A stretch of DNA of 64,000 nucleotides. Origin: Planctomycetaceae bacterium. Its GTDB lineage: Bacteria > Planctomycetota > Planctomycetia > Pirellulales > Pirellulaceae. Every line of letters starts with the position of its first letter. Within the stretch, counting starts at the first letter, position 1. Made by a program: the position numbers and the translations under genes. Below are positions 25,360 to 36,553 of this stretch, in pieces. The DNA is taken from NCBI GenBank assembly GCA_005778405.1, contig SXOA01000174.1, positions 1 through 64,000 of the forward strand, in the 5' to 3' direction. Below the pieces are notes generated by a model. The model saw only the letters and a list, made by a program, of their open reading frames with translations, did not search any database and was not told the DNA's origin.

Positions 25360-25578
25360 GCGGGGTCCTTCCCGAAATGTGGGGCGGGCTTCCTGTCTGC
25401 CTGTTTCCAACTACCTTCGCATCGTGCGCCAACACCTTCAGCGCATCGAGCGCAGCCCATGCCGCCCCTCTGTTATCGGTTCCGCCTGCATCAATCTTGA
25501 TACGTGGGCGAACTTTACCGCCTGCGGAAGAAATTCCCCAGAGGGAAAGCGGGCGGGATCGCTGCTGGTGCTAGCAGG

Positions 25579-26541
25579 CTAATGTCCGAACTTGTCTCTC
25601 GCTCGCACAGGGTAGCCCCGGAGGAACTCAGCAACCTCCATTACTCGCTTTCCTGCGGGTTGAAGGGCGTGGATGAAAAGTCTGCCGCTGCCGGTGGCAA
25701 TGAGAAGTTGCTTGCTGTCGCTCAGTATGACCTCGCCAGGTGGGAAGGAGCACTGCTCCGTCCTACTATCCACGGACACCTGGTCGAGCAGCAGCCGCAG
25801 CGGCTCGGCGCCGGCGCGGAGCCAGTGGGTGTAGGTGGCGGGCCAGGGTTTGAAGGCGCGGACCTGGTTGCGGATTTGCTCGGCGGTGCGGGTCCAGTCG
25901 ACCGCGCCGTCGGTTTTTTTGAGGCGGGGGGCTTTGGTGGCTTGCGATTGGTCCTGGATTTCGCCGATGGGGGAGACTCGATCCCAGCGGGAGAGTTTTT
26001 CGATGGCTTCCTGGACCGCTTCGACTCCCAAGTACGACAACTGCTGTTCCAGATTCGGCATCGTCACATTGCTGCTGATTGCCATGCGCCGCACGGCCAA
26101 ACAGGGTCCGCCGTCCAGCCGCGGCGTCATGTGGATGACGGTCACACCGGTCTCCGCATCGCCGTTGTAAACCGCCCAGTGGACCGGAGCCGCCCCGCGA
26201 TACTTCGGCAGCAGCGAGCCATGCAGATTGATTCCCCCCAGCGGCGCGACCGCCAGCAGCTCGCGCGAAAGAATCTGGCCGTAGTCGCAGACCACGAGCA
26301 AATCCGGCTGCCAGGAAGCAAGCTTCTGCCGGGCTTCTTCGGTATTGATGCTGTCGGGGGCGTAGACTTCGAGGCCGCGCTCTTCGGCTAAGTCCCGCAT
26401 GGGGTTGAGGGATGTCTTTTCACGGCCTTTGGCCGCCTGCGTAGGGCGCGTCACGAGCGCCGGCACTTCGTGTGAAGAATCGAGCAGCCACCGAAATGTT
26501 GGAACGGCAAATGGACCCGTTCCCAAGGGAAGAATACGCAT
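25579..26541 (-). CDS. fmt: Methionyl-tRNA formyltransferase
   Basis: This enzyme formylates initiator Met-tRNA with 10-formyltetrahydrofolate. The 320-aa product has GTGPFAVPTFRWLL at the N-terminus and the catalytic signature NLHGSLLPKYRGAAP with Asn 105 and His 107; the catalytic Asp is in TPRLDGG (143). The C-terminal domain (PWPATYTHW, GRLFIHALQPAGKRVMEVAEF) completes a normal length. The start at MRILPLGTG is preferred; the frame extends 12 codons further. It lies 36 bp downstream of the unknown gene that ends at 26578. No deformylase gene is adjacent. Confidence 0.93.
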   Translation of the reverse strand: MRILPLGTGPFAVPTFRWLLDSSHEVPALVTRPTQAAKGREKTSLNPMRDLAEERGLEVYAPDSINTEEARQKLASWQPDLLVVCDYGQILSRELLAVAPLGGINLHGSLLPKYRGAAPVHWAVYNGDAETGVTVIHMTPRLDGGPCLAVRRMAISSNVTMPNLEQQLSYLGVEAVQEAIEKLSRWDRVSPIGEIQDQSQATKAPRLKKTDGAVDWTRTAEQIRNQVRAFKPWPATYTHWLRAGAEPLRLLLDQVSVDSRTEQCSFPPGEVILSDSKQLLIATGSGRLFIHALQPAGKRVMEVAEFLRGYPVRARDKFGH

Positions 26542-26577
26542 AATTTGAGGTTCTTTGCCAATGCCGACAAATCGCAA

Positions 26578-27171
26578 TCATCCTTCTCTTGCCAGTTCTG
26601 CTTGGAATCCCCACTTTGTTAACAACTCGTCGGTATCGTCGTGGTAATAGAGCACGAAATTGCTTTGCTTACCTTGCTCGTTCTTCCAAAGAAAATAGTT
26701 CGCAAATCGCCGTGCCACATGCAACTCAACATCCGCTTCATTAGTCTGGCTTTCATAAAGCGGTAGAAATATTCCAGCGAACAGCTTCATAAGTCCATCG
26801 CCCGAGTCATTGTGATTATTCCACTGTCTCGCCTTAAGTGCTCTTCCGATGAGGTCTCCAAAGTCTGGGGCGGTCACCAATCCGCTGTCGAAGACGCCGT
26901 AGATTGGAATGTGCAGCGGAATGCCTGTTTGTCGTCTATCCCAGCTTTGCTGGAGCTTTTTCCAATGAATCAGCAGACTATCCCTTGCTGATTCCGGCAA
27001 TCGGCCCCAAACACGCGCCGACACGCGACCAACACTGTCGCGTTTCGGTGCCAAGCAGATGGATAGGTATAGGTTGGGGACACCGTCTACCGGCGATGCC
27101 TCCCGATAGACTCGTTTCCAGCGTTGCTTCCGCGTAAAGTTTGTCCACCAAACTTTGAGATCTGAAAACAT
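26578..27171 (-). CDS. Hypothetical protein between asnS and fmt, AT-richer than neighbours
   Basis: A 197-aa soluble product beginning MFSDLKVWWTNFTRKQRW. I recognise no family. Aromatic and charged residues are frequent (KLQQSWDRRQTG, NYFLWKNEQGKQ, VLYYHDDTDELLTKWGFQAE) and there is no signal or membrane segment. The DNA is visibly less GC-rich and its codons less biased than asnS and fmt on either side, consistent with recent acquisition. It starts 17 bp after the asnS stop. The open frame runs upstream into asnS on the same strand, but homology and composition support the ATG at 27171. Confidence 0.7.
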   Translation of the reverse strand: MFSDLKVWWTNFTRKQRWKRVYREASPVDGVPNLYLSICLAPKRDSVGRVSARVWGRLPESARDSLLIHWKKLQQSWDRRQTGIPLHIPIYGVFDSGLVTAPDFGDLIGRALKARQWNNHNDSGDGLMKLFAGIFLPLYESQTNEADVELHVARRFANYFLWKNEQGKQSNFVLYYHDDTDELLTKWGFQAELAREG

Positions 27172-27188
27172 AGCTTTGCGCAGGGATG

Positions 27189-28580
<1,392 letters not shown>

Positions 28581-28818
28581 GGTGGATCCTTCCGAAGGGA
28601 GGAGAAAAATGAAAAGCGGAAAGTGGAATGCGGAAAGCCGAAGTGATGCTGGGTTCATTCTGGCGTTTGGCGGCGGGACTGAGAAGTTCCCCTCACTGCG
28701 ACTCATGAAACGACCATTATTCGCTCACCATGCTCGATTCTCCGGCAATCGCCGCATACACTCTGAGTGATTGCCGCAGATTTTTCGCATCCTTGAACTT
28801 GCAACCCCGAGTGCCGTT

Positions 28819-30501
28819 ATGTCCCAACATTTCCGTCGAGTAAATTCCCCGCGTCGCCTCTTTTTGGAGCAATTGGAACCGCGCGACCTGTTCGCGGCCG
28901 ACATGGTGATTCAGTGGAATGACCATATCTTGGCTGCGATTCGCGTGGATAAGACTCCGCCTCCCAAGGCATCTCGTAATCTGGCCATTATTCAGGCGTC
29001 AGTCTACGACGCGGTGAATGCCATCGACCGGACGCATGCACCCTATGCGGTGGATGTTCCCGCACTTCCCGGCACTTCTGCGGAAGCAGCCATCGCCGCC
29101 GCCGCTCATCGGGCGCTGGTGGCGCTCTATCCCGCGCAAACGGCGACGTTCGACGCCCAGTTTACGGCCTCACTGGCGACAATCACGGACGGTGCCGCGG
29201 AAACCAACGGGGTCGCCCTCGGAAATCTGGTCGCGGACAAGATGCTCGCACTGCGGGCCAATGACGGCTCGGCAACCGTCGTTCCTTATGCTCCTGGCAC
29301 TGGCCCTGGCGTCTGGATTCCCACTCCACCGGCCTTTGCCGCCGCGCTCCTCCCACAATGGCCGAAGGTCACCCCTTTTGCCATGACAACCGGCAGTCAG
29401 TTCACACCGCACGACTTGCCGACGCTCACAAGCGCTGAATACACAGCGGATTTCAACGAAGTAAAAGACCTCGGCTCTTTGACAAGCGTCACGCGGACTG
29501 CCGACCAAACCGCGATTGCAAAATTCTGGGCTAACGGCGGAGGGACCGCTACGCCGCCGGGACACCTCAATCTCATGGCTCAGGCAGCAGCAAATTCGCA
29601 GGGGAACACCCTTTCTCAGAATGCTCGGCTGTTTGCGGAAATCAACGTGGCCATGGCCGATGCCGCCATCATGGCCTGGGACGCCAAGTACGCCACCAAT
29701 TTCTGGCGGCCCGTGACGGCCATCCAAGCGGCGGATACCGACGGCAATGCGGGTACCGCTCAGGATGCGGCGTGGACACCACTTCTCACCACGCCCCCTT
29801 TCCCCACCTACGTTTCCGGCCATTCCAGCTTCAGCGGAGCCGCGGCAGCGGTGCTCAAGAGCTTCTTCGGGCGCGACAACATCGCCTTTACCTTGGCTTC
29901 GGAAGATGCCACCGTGGCCAGCCGTTCCTTCACCAGTTTCTCAGAGGCTGCCCAGGAATCCGCCGACAGCCGGCTGTATGGCGGCATTCATTTCCGGTTC
30001 GACAACGAAGATGGACTCGCGGCCGGCACCAAACTAGGTGCCTTCGTGGCCCAGAACTTCTTTCTGGCCCAGGAACATGCTCCCTCCGCCGGCTTCATCG
30101 GCTCGGTCCTCGTCATTACTGGCACCAGCCGCCTGGACAGCATCACGATGTTTCGCAGCGGCACCAACTTGATTGTGCAGAATCTTGGGAGGCGACTGGG
30201 CTCGTTCAGGTTGAGTTCGATTGCCGAGCTGAACATCGATGCTCGCGGTGGGAACGACTATGTCCACGTCGGCAAAGCCATTCGCATCCGCTCCACCATT
30301 TTCGGCGGCGACGGCAATGATGTCCTGTTCGGCGGGGGGGCCAGCGACAGCCTGTTCGGCGGCGCGGGGAACGATTTCCTGTATGGCCTGCTGGGAAATG
30401 ACCAGCTCGACGGTGGCGACGGCAATGACTGGCTCTTCGGCGGCCTGGGGACCGATACCCTGGTCGGCGGCAAGGGCAAAAACCGCCTATTCCAGACGTA
30501 A
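28819..30501 (+). CDS. Secreted vanadium-type haloperoxidase with LEPR leader and calcium-binding repeats
   Basis: A 560-aa product. The N-terminus [17 protein letters not shown] is the LEPR-XLL type segment found on exported planctomycete proteins. The core matches vanadium-dependent haloperoxidase/PAP2-type proteins: [27 protein letters not shown] (vanadate-site Ser-Gly-His) and [18 protein letters not shown] (active-site His). The C-terminal 90 residues contain RTX-type nonapeptides ([32 protein letters not shown]) that bind calcium. It may oxidise halides with peroxide or act as a phosphatase; the sequence cannot decide. It is divergent from asnS. Confidence 0.9.
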   Translation: MSQHFRRVNSPRRLFLEQLEPRDLFAADMVIQWNDHILAAIRVDKTPPPKASRNLAIIQASVYDAVNAIDRTHAPYAVDVPALPGTSAEAAIAAAAHRALVALYPAQTATFDAQFTASLATITDGAAETNGVALGNLVADKMLALRANDGSATVVPYAPGTGPGVWIPTPPAFAAALLPQWPKVTPFAMTTGSQFTPHDLPTLTSAEYTADFNEVKDLGSLTSVTRTADQTAIAKFWANGGGTATPPGHLNLMAQAAANSQGNTLSQNARLFAEINVAMADAAIMAWDAKYATNFWRPVTAIQAADTDGNAGTAQDAAWTPLLTTPPFPTYVSGHSSFSGAAAAVLKSFFGRDNIAFTLASEDATVASRSFTSFSEAAQESADSRLYGGIHFRFDNEDGLAAGTKLGAFVAQNFFLAQEHAPSAGFIGSVLVITGTSRLDSITMFRSGTNLIVQNLGRRLGSFRLSSIAELNIDARGGNDYVHVGKAIRIRSTIFGGDGNDVLFGGGASDSLFGGAGNDFLYGLLGNDQLDGGDGNDWLFGGLGTDTLVGGKGKNRLFQT

Positions 30502-30603
30502 CCCATTGAAGTCAATGGACTTGTGGTCGTCATGTGCCTTCCTGGCTTAGCTCGCATACAATGAGCAGCGTCAGTCTGCACTTACTTTGGAACGGAGTCG
30601 CCC

Positions 30604-33510
30604 ATGCCGCGCAACAGTCTCATTCCCCTCGTCGTCCTCGCTTGCAGCTGGCTTACCTCGGTTTCGCATGCCCGTGTGGACGCCGAGGCCATCGCCGGAA
30701 AGCCCTTTGGCGTAGCCCGCGTTACCTTTACTGCGGCGGATACTGGCGGACAGATCGACGAAAGCCAGGTCCTCACCTACGAACGAGAAGGACGTATCCA
30801 CTATCCGGCGGTCAACGGCGCGGGGATCGGCCGCGCGCTGGGACAAATCCTCGATGGCGGCGGCAACCAAGGCGCGGCCAGCGTCACGGTGACGTTCCTG
30901 TTCCAAGGAGACGCGCCGCTCAAGATCAGCCTCTTCACACCGCAGCGCCTCGAATTCACGCTCCCTGTTGCCGCTGATGATGGCAAGCAGCACACCCGCT
31001 TGCTGGCCAGTTGGTGGAAGGACTATTCCCAGCAAGCCAATCGTCTGGAAGAAGCGGGGGACCATCCACAAATGGTGCAGAACTATCTCACGTCCATGCT
31101 CGCCCAGCGGCTGCGGGTGGATGCCCTTCCCGCCGAGCCAGCCGCACGACCGCCTCGCGAAGGCCGCCCCGACCGTCCCCTCATCGGCAAGCTCAAGTCC
31201 AAGGTCGGCGAGTTGATCCGGCCTGCGCCCCAGGAAGCAAATGGCCAACCTGTTCCCCAGACTCAAAAGTCGCTGGAGCTTCTGCTGGGGATGGAGCGGC
31301 TCCGGAGCGAAACGCTCAAGGAGACGATGCTCGGCCGGGGAGATTTTGGCGAGCCGCTGGAATTCCCCATTCCCAAGGCTCTGAAATGGCCCGACTTGCC
31401 GCTGCCGACTCTCCCCAAGGATATCGCCGTCGAGCCGCTGGCCATGCATGTGCCGCAGGAGTGCTTTTACGTCCGATTTGACAAGTTTTCCAATTACCTT
31501 TGGCTGAACAAACTGCTGGAAGACTACGGCGGGGACATCAGCAGCATGGTTTCCCTGCGGGGTTACATTCCGCCCCTGAGCAAACGGGCTCGCGAGCAAC
31601 TCGCTTTGGAGCAGAATGCTCTGGCCGAGATTTTCGGTAACCAGGTGATCGCCGACGTCGCTCTCATCGGGCGCGACACGTACGTCAACGAAGGAGCCGC
31701 CATCGGCATGCTCTTTGAGACCCGCAACGAACTGTTCGCCAGCGACGTCGCCGGACAGCGCAAGCGGGCCTTGGAGCGCGAGAAAGCCAACGGCTCAGCG
31801 GCGGAGACTGTGAAGATTGCCGGGCATGAGGTCTCGTTTATTTCGACGCCGGACAATCGGCTCCGTTCGTTTCATGCGGTCGATGGAAAATTTCATTTGG
31901 TAACCACCTCGCGAGCGATGGTCGAGCGTTTTTATGAAGCGGGGGCCGGAAACGATTCGCTCGGCCAGTCGGAAGAGTTCCGCTTTGCCCGCTCACAAAT
32001 GCCGCTCAAGCGGGAAGACACGATCTTCGTCTACATGTCCGCCAGGTTCTTTCAGGGGCTCCTCTCGCCGCAATATCAAACGGAGCTGTCGCGGCGGCTG
32101 AAATCGGTTACCGATATTGAAGCCCTTACTCTCGCCCGCCTGGCCGCCCGCGGCGAAAACTCGTCCGCCGAGTCCGTCGAGGACCTCGTGGGCGGCGGCT
32201 TTCTGCCTAAGGGCTTTGGCCGGCGACCCGACGGCAGCGGACTGGTGATTGCGGGGGACAAGATTCTCGATTCCCGCCGCGGCGCTCGCGGCACTTTCAT
32301 TCCCGTCCCCGATGTGGAGCTCCAAGGGCTGACGACGAGCGAACAGGTTCACTACACCGAGCTGGCTCAAGCCTATATCCACGACTGGAAGCAGTTGGAC
32401 CCGCTGATGATCGCTTTGCGGCGGTTCGCCCTTGAAAAACCGGGGCAAGAACGCTTGGTCATTGACGGCACCATCGCCCCTTTCGACGAGAGCAAATACG
32501 GCACGATCGCCTCGATCCTTGGCCCGCCGACGGACACGATGATCACGCCCGCGCCCGGTGATGTCATCAATCTGCAAGGTTCGGTGCGCGGCGGCTTGTT
32601 CTTTCCCACCGTGCCGCCGAGCACGATGTTCCTGGGGGTGCAAGACATGGTCCCGCTCAGCGACCTGCCGCCTAAGGGGCTGATGCAGACGCTGCAACTC
32701 ATGCGGGCCACGCCAGGGTATCTCGGCGGCTGGCCCAAGCCGGGTTTTCTCGACATTCTGCCGCTGGGACTGGGTGGAACACCGGACGAGTACGGATTCT
32801 CCAAGCTGCTGTTTGGCCTGTGGCGACGGCAAGGGAATGGGTTCTCCGTCCTCTCCTTCGATCCGCAGCTCTTGGCGGATGTGACGCCCCATCTCCGCCC
32901 CGTCGAAGCGGCACAGCCCGCGCAGATTCGGCTGCACGTCAGCGACTTGTCGAAGTCCAAGTTTGCGTCCTGGATCAACACCACCTGGTTTCAGCGGGCG
33001 GTGGAAACGGTCGCCGGCAATAACCGCCTGCTCCATGCGCTCAATCAACAATTGCACGTGCCGATGGATGACTGCCGCACCGTGGCGGAAGACCTGCTCG
33101 ACGCCCGTCTCCGCTGCACGCTCGGCGGCGATTACGCGGTGGCGGAACTTCCCGGCGGCGGCAAATACTGGCAATCGACCGCGTCTCCCAAACCGGGCCA
33201 GTGGATGCCGGAGAACTATTCCGCGCCGCTCCTGGAGTGGTTCCGCGGAGCCGATGCCAGCCTGATAAAGCTCGATGACAAAGTGGTCGCCCACATCGAA
33301 ATTGACATGCAGCGCAAGCCCGCCAAGGCCGGTGAACTGCCGAAAATCGAGATTCCCAAGATCGACGTTCTCAACCTCTTCGGCGGCGGCCAGAAAGCAT
33401 TGCAGCCCAAGGCAAAGAAGGACGATCCGAAAAAACCGGCGGCGGAAGAACGTCCCCCGCCACTGCCTCCGGTTCCGCGCGATGCCCGGCCGAAGAGTAG
33501 AGAGTTCTAA
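30604..33510 (+). CDS. Large secreted protein of unknown function
   Basis: A 968-aa product with a signal peptide (MPRNSLIPLVVLACSWLTS, cleavage after SHA near residue 23). No recognised catalytic motif. Regions with secondary-structure-like order include CFYVRFDKFSNYLWLNKLLE (about 290), an alternating beta/alpha stretch near 400-470 (FHLVTTSRAMVERFYEAG), and a Lys/Pro-rich tail (KPAAEERPPPLPPVPRD). Similar large exported proteins occur in planctomycetes without known role. It begins 102 bp after the haloperoxidase on the same strand. TACAAT near 30553 could be a -10, without a good -35. Confidence 0.8.
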   Translation: MPRNSLIPLVVLACSWLTSVSHARVDAEAIAGKPFGVARVTFTAADTGGQIDESQVLTYEREGRIHYPAVNGAGIGRALGQILDGGGNQGAASVTVTFLFQGDAPLKISLFTPQRLEFTLPVAADDGKQHTRLLASWWKDYSQQANRLEEAGDHPQMVQNYLTSMLAQRLRVDALPAEPAARPPREGRPDRPLIGKLKSKVGELIRPAPQEANGQPVPQTQKSLELLLGMERLRSETLKETMLGRGDFGEPLEFPIPKALKWPDLPLPTLPKDIAVEPLAMHVPQECFYVRFDKFSNYLWLNKLLEDYGGDISSMVSLRGYIPPLSKRAREQLALEQNALAEIFGNQVIADVALIGRDTYVNEGAAIGMLFETRNELFASDVAGQRKRALEREKANGSAAETVKIAGHEVSFISTPDNRLRSFHAVDGKFHLVTTSRAMVERFYEAGAGNDSLGQSEEFRFARSQMPLKREDTIFVYMSARFFQGLLSPQYQTELSRRLKSVTDIEALTLARLAARGENSSAESVEDLVGGGFLPKGFGRRPDGSGLVIAGDKILDSRRGARGTFIPVPDVELQGLTTSEQVHYTELAQAYIHDWKQLDPLMIALRRFALEKPGQERLVIDGTIAPFDESKYGTIASILGPPTDTMITPAPGDVINLQGSVRGGLFFPTVPPSTMFLGVQDMVPLSDLPPKGLMQTLQLMRATPGYLGGWPKPGFLDILPLGLGGTPDEYGFSKLLFGLWRRQGNGFSVLSFDPQLLADVTPHLRPVEAAQPAQIRLHVSDLSKSKFASWINTTWFQRAVETVAGNNRLLHALNQQLHVPMDDCRTVAEDLLDARLRCTLGGDYAVAELPGGGKYWQSTASPKPGQWMPENYSAPLLEWFRGADASLIKLDDKVVAHIEIDMQRKPAKAGELPKIEIPKIDVLNLFGGGQKALQPKAKKDDPKKPAAEERPPPLPPVPRDARPKSREF

Positions 33511-33528
33511 GTCATCGCCAAGCAACCA

Positions 33529-35250
33529 CTACGGTGATTTCGCCTCTTTGGCCGCCGCAGGCTTATCCAGCGGCGGTCGTTTGAGATGGGCTCCGCTGGC
33601 CTGCTGATACGCATGCGCGAGGGCCAGAAGTTTGGACTCGCCGAATAGGGCTCCGGTGAAGGTGATGGTGTCCGGCTGGCCGCTGGGGCTGCCGGGGCGG
33701 TCGCCGTCGGGGACAATGACCGTGGGATGGCCGGTAAAGTTGGTGAGGACGAGGTCGTCGCCGCCGACGTAAGCGTCGATGCCCATCATGGCCTCAGCCA
33801 TCTCCCGTATCACGAGTGTGCGGATGCGACAGGCCCGGAGGTATTCGACGGCGGGAACGAATTGCCCTTGGCGGAACGTAGTTCCCCATTTGCCGATGCC
33901 GTCTCGGACGCCGGCCCTGGTTAGATCATCGAAGGCGGCTGCAGCTTCCGTATTGAGGATGAGGGTGAGCGGGCCGACGGGGTATCGTTGCGGGAGTTTC
34001 ATGGGGACGAGCGTGACTCCGAGCATTCTCAAGCCAGCAATTGCCCGCTTCTCTTCGGGCGGACGGTCCCCTTCGAAATAGCCGACCTTGAGCGACTTGA
34101 TATCGATTGGCGACGGCCATGTGAAGGGGCGGTCAACAGCAGTCATGTCGCCGGGATCACTGCCATGAATCGCGCCGAAGACGAGGGCACAATCCTCCAG
34201 CGAACGGGCAATAGGCCCGATCTTGTCCATGCTCCACGAAAGGGTCATGCAGCCGAACCGGCTGACGCGGCCGAATGTTGGCCGCAGGCCGGAAGCGCTG
34301 CAGCGGCGGCAGGGGGAGACGATGCTCCCTAGCGTTTCGCTGCCGAGGGCGAAGCCGACGAGACCGGCCACCACGGCGGACGTGGAACCGGCGGACGAGC
34401 CGCTGGAACCCTCTTCCGGCTTCCAGGGATTGCGGGTCATGCCGCCAAACCACTCGTCCCCAAGTGCGAGTGTACCAACGGTCAGTTTCGCAACCAGGAC
34501 TGCGCCTGCTTCCTGCAACCGGCGAGCCACGGTCGCGTGCACATCGAGAGACTGATCCTGATAATGCCCAGCCCCCCAGGTCGTCTTGTAGCCGGGGACC
34601 GCGATGATGTCCTTCGCCCCCCAGGGAATTCCATGCAGCGGCCCACGATATTTTCCGGCGGCAATTTCTTCGTCCGCCCTTTCCGCCTGTCTTAGGGCGA
34701 GATCTTCCGTCAGGGTCACCACGCACTTCAGCAGCGGGTCGTACTTCTTAAGCCGAGCGAGGTAGAGCTTCGTGAGCTCGGTGGAGGAGACTTTCTTGGC
34801 CCTGAGTAGCGCCGCGAGCTTCGTCACCGGCAGGAACGCCAGGTCTTCCTCCGCAACGGGTTTCTCCTCCGCGACTTCCATCCCTATCGGCCGAATCTCG
34901 TCGCGATTGATCTTCGCCTGCGCTTCCTGTGGCGGAGCGGCAAAGAACGAGAGCGCCGGCGGGACGCTGTTCTTCAAATCCACCTTCCGCAGGACCTCAA
35001 ACTTTTGCTGATCCCGTTGCACTGCGCCTGCCACCGACTTGCGGTCCTCCTCCGTCAGCGTGATCCCGGCGATCCACTCGGATTGCTGGATGAGTTCCGG
35101 CGTGATCTTTCCCGCTTGCTCGGCTTGTGCAGCCAGCGCCCGCTGAAAAGCCACGGTCCCGACGCCGATGCCGGCGAGCGTCGTAAGAAGATTGCGGCGG
35201 GTGAGGAGTGGCTCGGTGTCCAAGGGGAGTTGTTGCATGGCGTCCATCAT
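33529..35250 (-). CDS. Exported amidase (amidase-signature family)
   Basis: A 573-aa hydrolase of amide bonds (GatA/FAAH superfamily). A twin-arginine-like leader is present (LLTRRNLLTTLAGIGVGTVA, RR at about 18-19). The amidase core has the catalytic Lys in GIPWGAKDI and the Ser-cisSer pair in EEGSSGSSAGSTSAVV, followed by GLRPTFGRVSRFG. An N-terminal 130-residue extension precedes the core. The leader implies a periplasmic enzyme rather than the Glu-tRNA amidotransferase subunit. It lies 23 bp after the DUF1552 gene on the same strand, so it may belong to that transcript. Confidence 0.9.
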   Translation of the reverse strand: MMDAMQQLPLDTEPLLTRRNLLTTLAGIGVGTVAFQRALAAQAEQAGKITPELIQQSEWIAGITLTEEDRKSVAGAVQRDQQKFEVLRKVDLKNSVPPALSFFAAPPQEAQAKINRDEIRPIGMEVAEEKPVAEEDLAFLPVTKLAALLRAKKVSSTELTKLYLARLKKYDPLLKCVVTLTEDLALRQAERADEEIAAGKYRGPLHGIPWGAKDIIAVPGYKTTWGAGHYQDQSLDVHATVARRLQEAGAVLVAKLTVGTLALGDEWFGGMTRNPWKPEEGSSGSSAGSTSAVVAGLVGFALGSETLGSIVSPCRRCSASGLRPTFGRVSRFGCMTLSWSMDKIGPIARSLEDCALVFGAIHGSDPGDMTAVDRPFTWPSPIDIKSLKVGYFEGDRPPEEKRAIAGLRMLGVTLVPMKLPQRYPVGPLTLILNTEAAAAFDDLTRAGVRDGIGKWGTTFRQGQFVPAVEYLRACRIRTLVIREMAEAMMGIDAYVGGDDLVLTNFTGHPTVIVPDGDRPGSPSGQPDTITFTGALFGESKLLALAHAYQQASGAHLKRPPLDKPAAAKEAKSP

Positions 35251-35273
35251 CGCGAATTCCGTGTGAAAGGTGA

Positions 35274-36539
35274 CTACGCTTCCAACCCCGTCATCGTTCC
35301 GGAGCTCGATGCGAATTTGTCGGTTTCGATGCCGAGCCGCTGGAGCATGGAGACGAACAGGTTCGGCAGCGGGTAGTTGTTGGTTTTGTCGAAGCCCAAG
35401 TGCTGCCCGTGCTTGAAGCCGCCGCCGGCCAGGATGATCGGCAAATTGTGGTTGTCGTGGCTGCTGCCGTTGCCGAGGTCCGACCCCAGCAGCACCATCG
35501 TGTTTTCCAGCAGCGTTCCTTCGGCTTCCTTGGCTCCCCGAAGCTGGCCGAGGAATTCCGCGAAGGCTTTCATTTGCTCGAGCTCCACCACCTTCAGCTG
35601 GGCGAGGCGCTCCGCGTCCTGGCCGTGGTGGGAGAGATTGTGGTAGTCCTGCGTGACCCCCTCAATCGGCGGGACGGCGTTGACGCCGGGATTGTACAGG
35701 GTGATGAGGCGCGTGGAGTCGGTTTCCAGGGCGAGGTGCATCATGTCGAACATCAGTCGCGCTCCGCCAATGACATCGGCGGAGTTTGTCACATCCTGCG
35801 GCGGCTTCGCTGTCACGTGCGGCTTGGGGCGATGTTCCCATTCCTCCGCCTGCACCAGCCGCTGCTCCGTCGCCCGCACGGAGCTGAAATACTGATCGAG
35901 CTTTTCGCGGTCGCGCGCGCCGACGCGGCTTTGCATCGCCTTGGCCCTGTCGAGCACCGCATCCATCACGCTCTGTCCATCCTTAAGACGCTGAATCTGC
36001 TGTTGCTTCTCCTCCGGCTTGCCGCCCAAGAACATTTTGGCGAAGAGTCTTGAGGCTCGGCTCTCTGACGGGATTTCGACGCCGCTGCGGGAATACGCAA
36101 TTCCCCGTCCCGCCATCAGACTAAGCGTCAAGCTGCTGAACCGCGTTTCCAAGCCGATCCGCTCGGCGGCAGATTGGTCCAGCGAGATCGAGTTCTTGAA
36201 GTTGGCGCTCGTCGGTTTGGGAGCCCCGGTGAGGAACGACTTCGCCGCAAAATGCCCGCCGTCGACGTCCGGGTGGGAGGTGCCGGAGATGATGGTGTAG
36301 TCGTCCCGGAACTCCTTCAGCACATCCAGGTAAGGAGTGCTCTCATAATCCCGCCCCGTCTTCGTGGGAAACAGGTTCGGCGCATGCAGCCCAAAGCCGA
36401 GATCAATCAGCACCATGCGACGCCTGGCCTTCTCGGCCTCCGCGGCTTTGCTGGATTCTGCCAGCATCGCGTCGAGCAACGGTAGGGAGAGGGCGACTCC
36501 GGAGGCTCGCAGAAATGTGCGGCGATGAATGGTACCCAT
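35274..36539 (-). CDS. DUF1552 domain-containing Tat-exported protein
   Basis: A 421-aa product with RRTFLRASGVALSLPLLDA at the N-terminus (twin-arginine signal). Diagnostic DUF1552 stretches are LHAPNLFPTKTGRDYESTPY, SGTSHPDVDGGHFAAKSFL, SISLDQSAAERIG, DYHNLSHHGQD and GSDLGNGSSHDNHNLPIIL. In Planctomycetota this family is almost always encoded next to a DUF1592-type cytochrome-like protein, as here. It is thought to be periplasmic and related to the DUF1501/sulfatase fold. The frame extends 6 codons upstream to 36557, overlapping the DUF1592 stop; the start at MGTIHRR is preferred. Confidence 0.92.
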   Translation of the reverse strand: MGTIHRRTFLRASGVALSLPLLDAMLAESSKAAEAEKARRRMVLIDLGFGLHAPNLFPTKTGRDYESTPYLDVLKEFRDDYTIISGTSHPDVDGGHFAAKSFLTGAPKPTSANFKNSISLDQSAAERIGLETRFSSLTLSLMAGRGIAYSRSGVEIPSESRASRLFAKMFLGGKPEEKQQQIQRLKDGQSVMDAVLDRAKAMQSRVGARDREKLDQYFSSVRATEQRLVQAEEWEHRPKPHVTAKPPQDVTNSADVIGGARLMFDMMHLALETDSTRLITLYNPGVNAVPPIEGVTQDYHNLSHHGQDAERLAQLKVVELEQMKAFAEFLGQLRGAKEAEGTLLENTMVLLGSDLGNGSSHDNHNLPIILAGGGFKHGQHLGFDKTNNYPLPNLFVSMLQRLGIETDKFASSSGTMTGLEA

Positions 36540-36553
36540 AGCTTCTTTCCTTG

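Noticed and set aside
31993-33525. 510-residue minus-strand open frame inside the 968-aa gene
   Set aside because: Antisense to a gene with signal peptide and coherent protein composition; no independent evidence.
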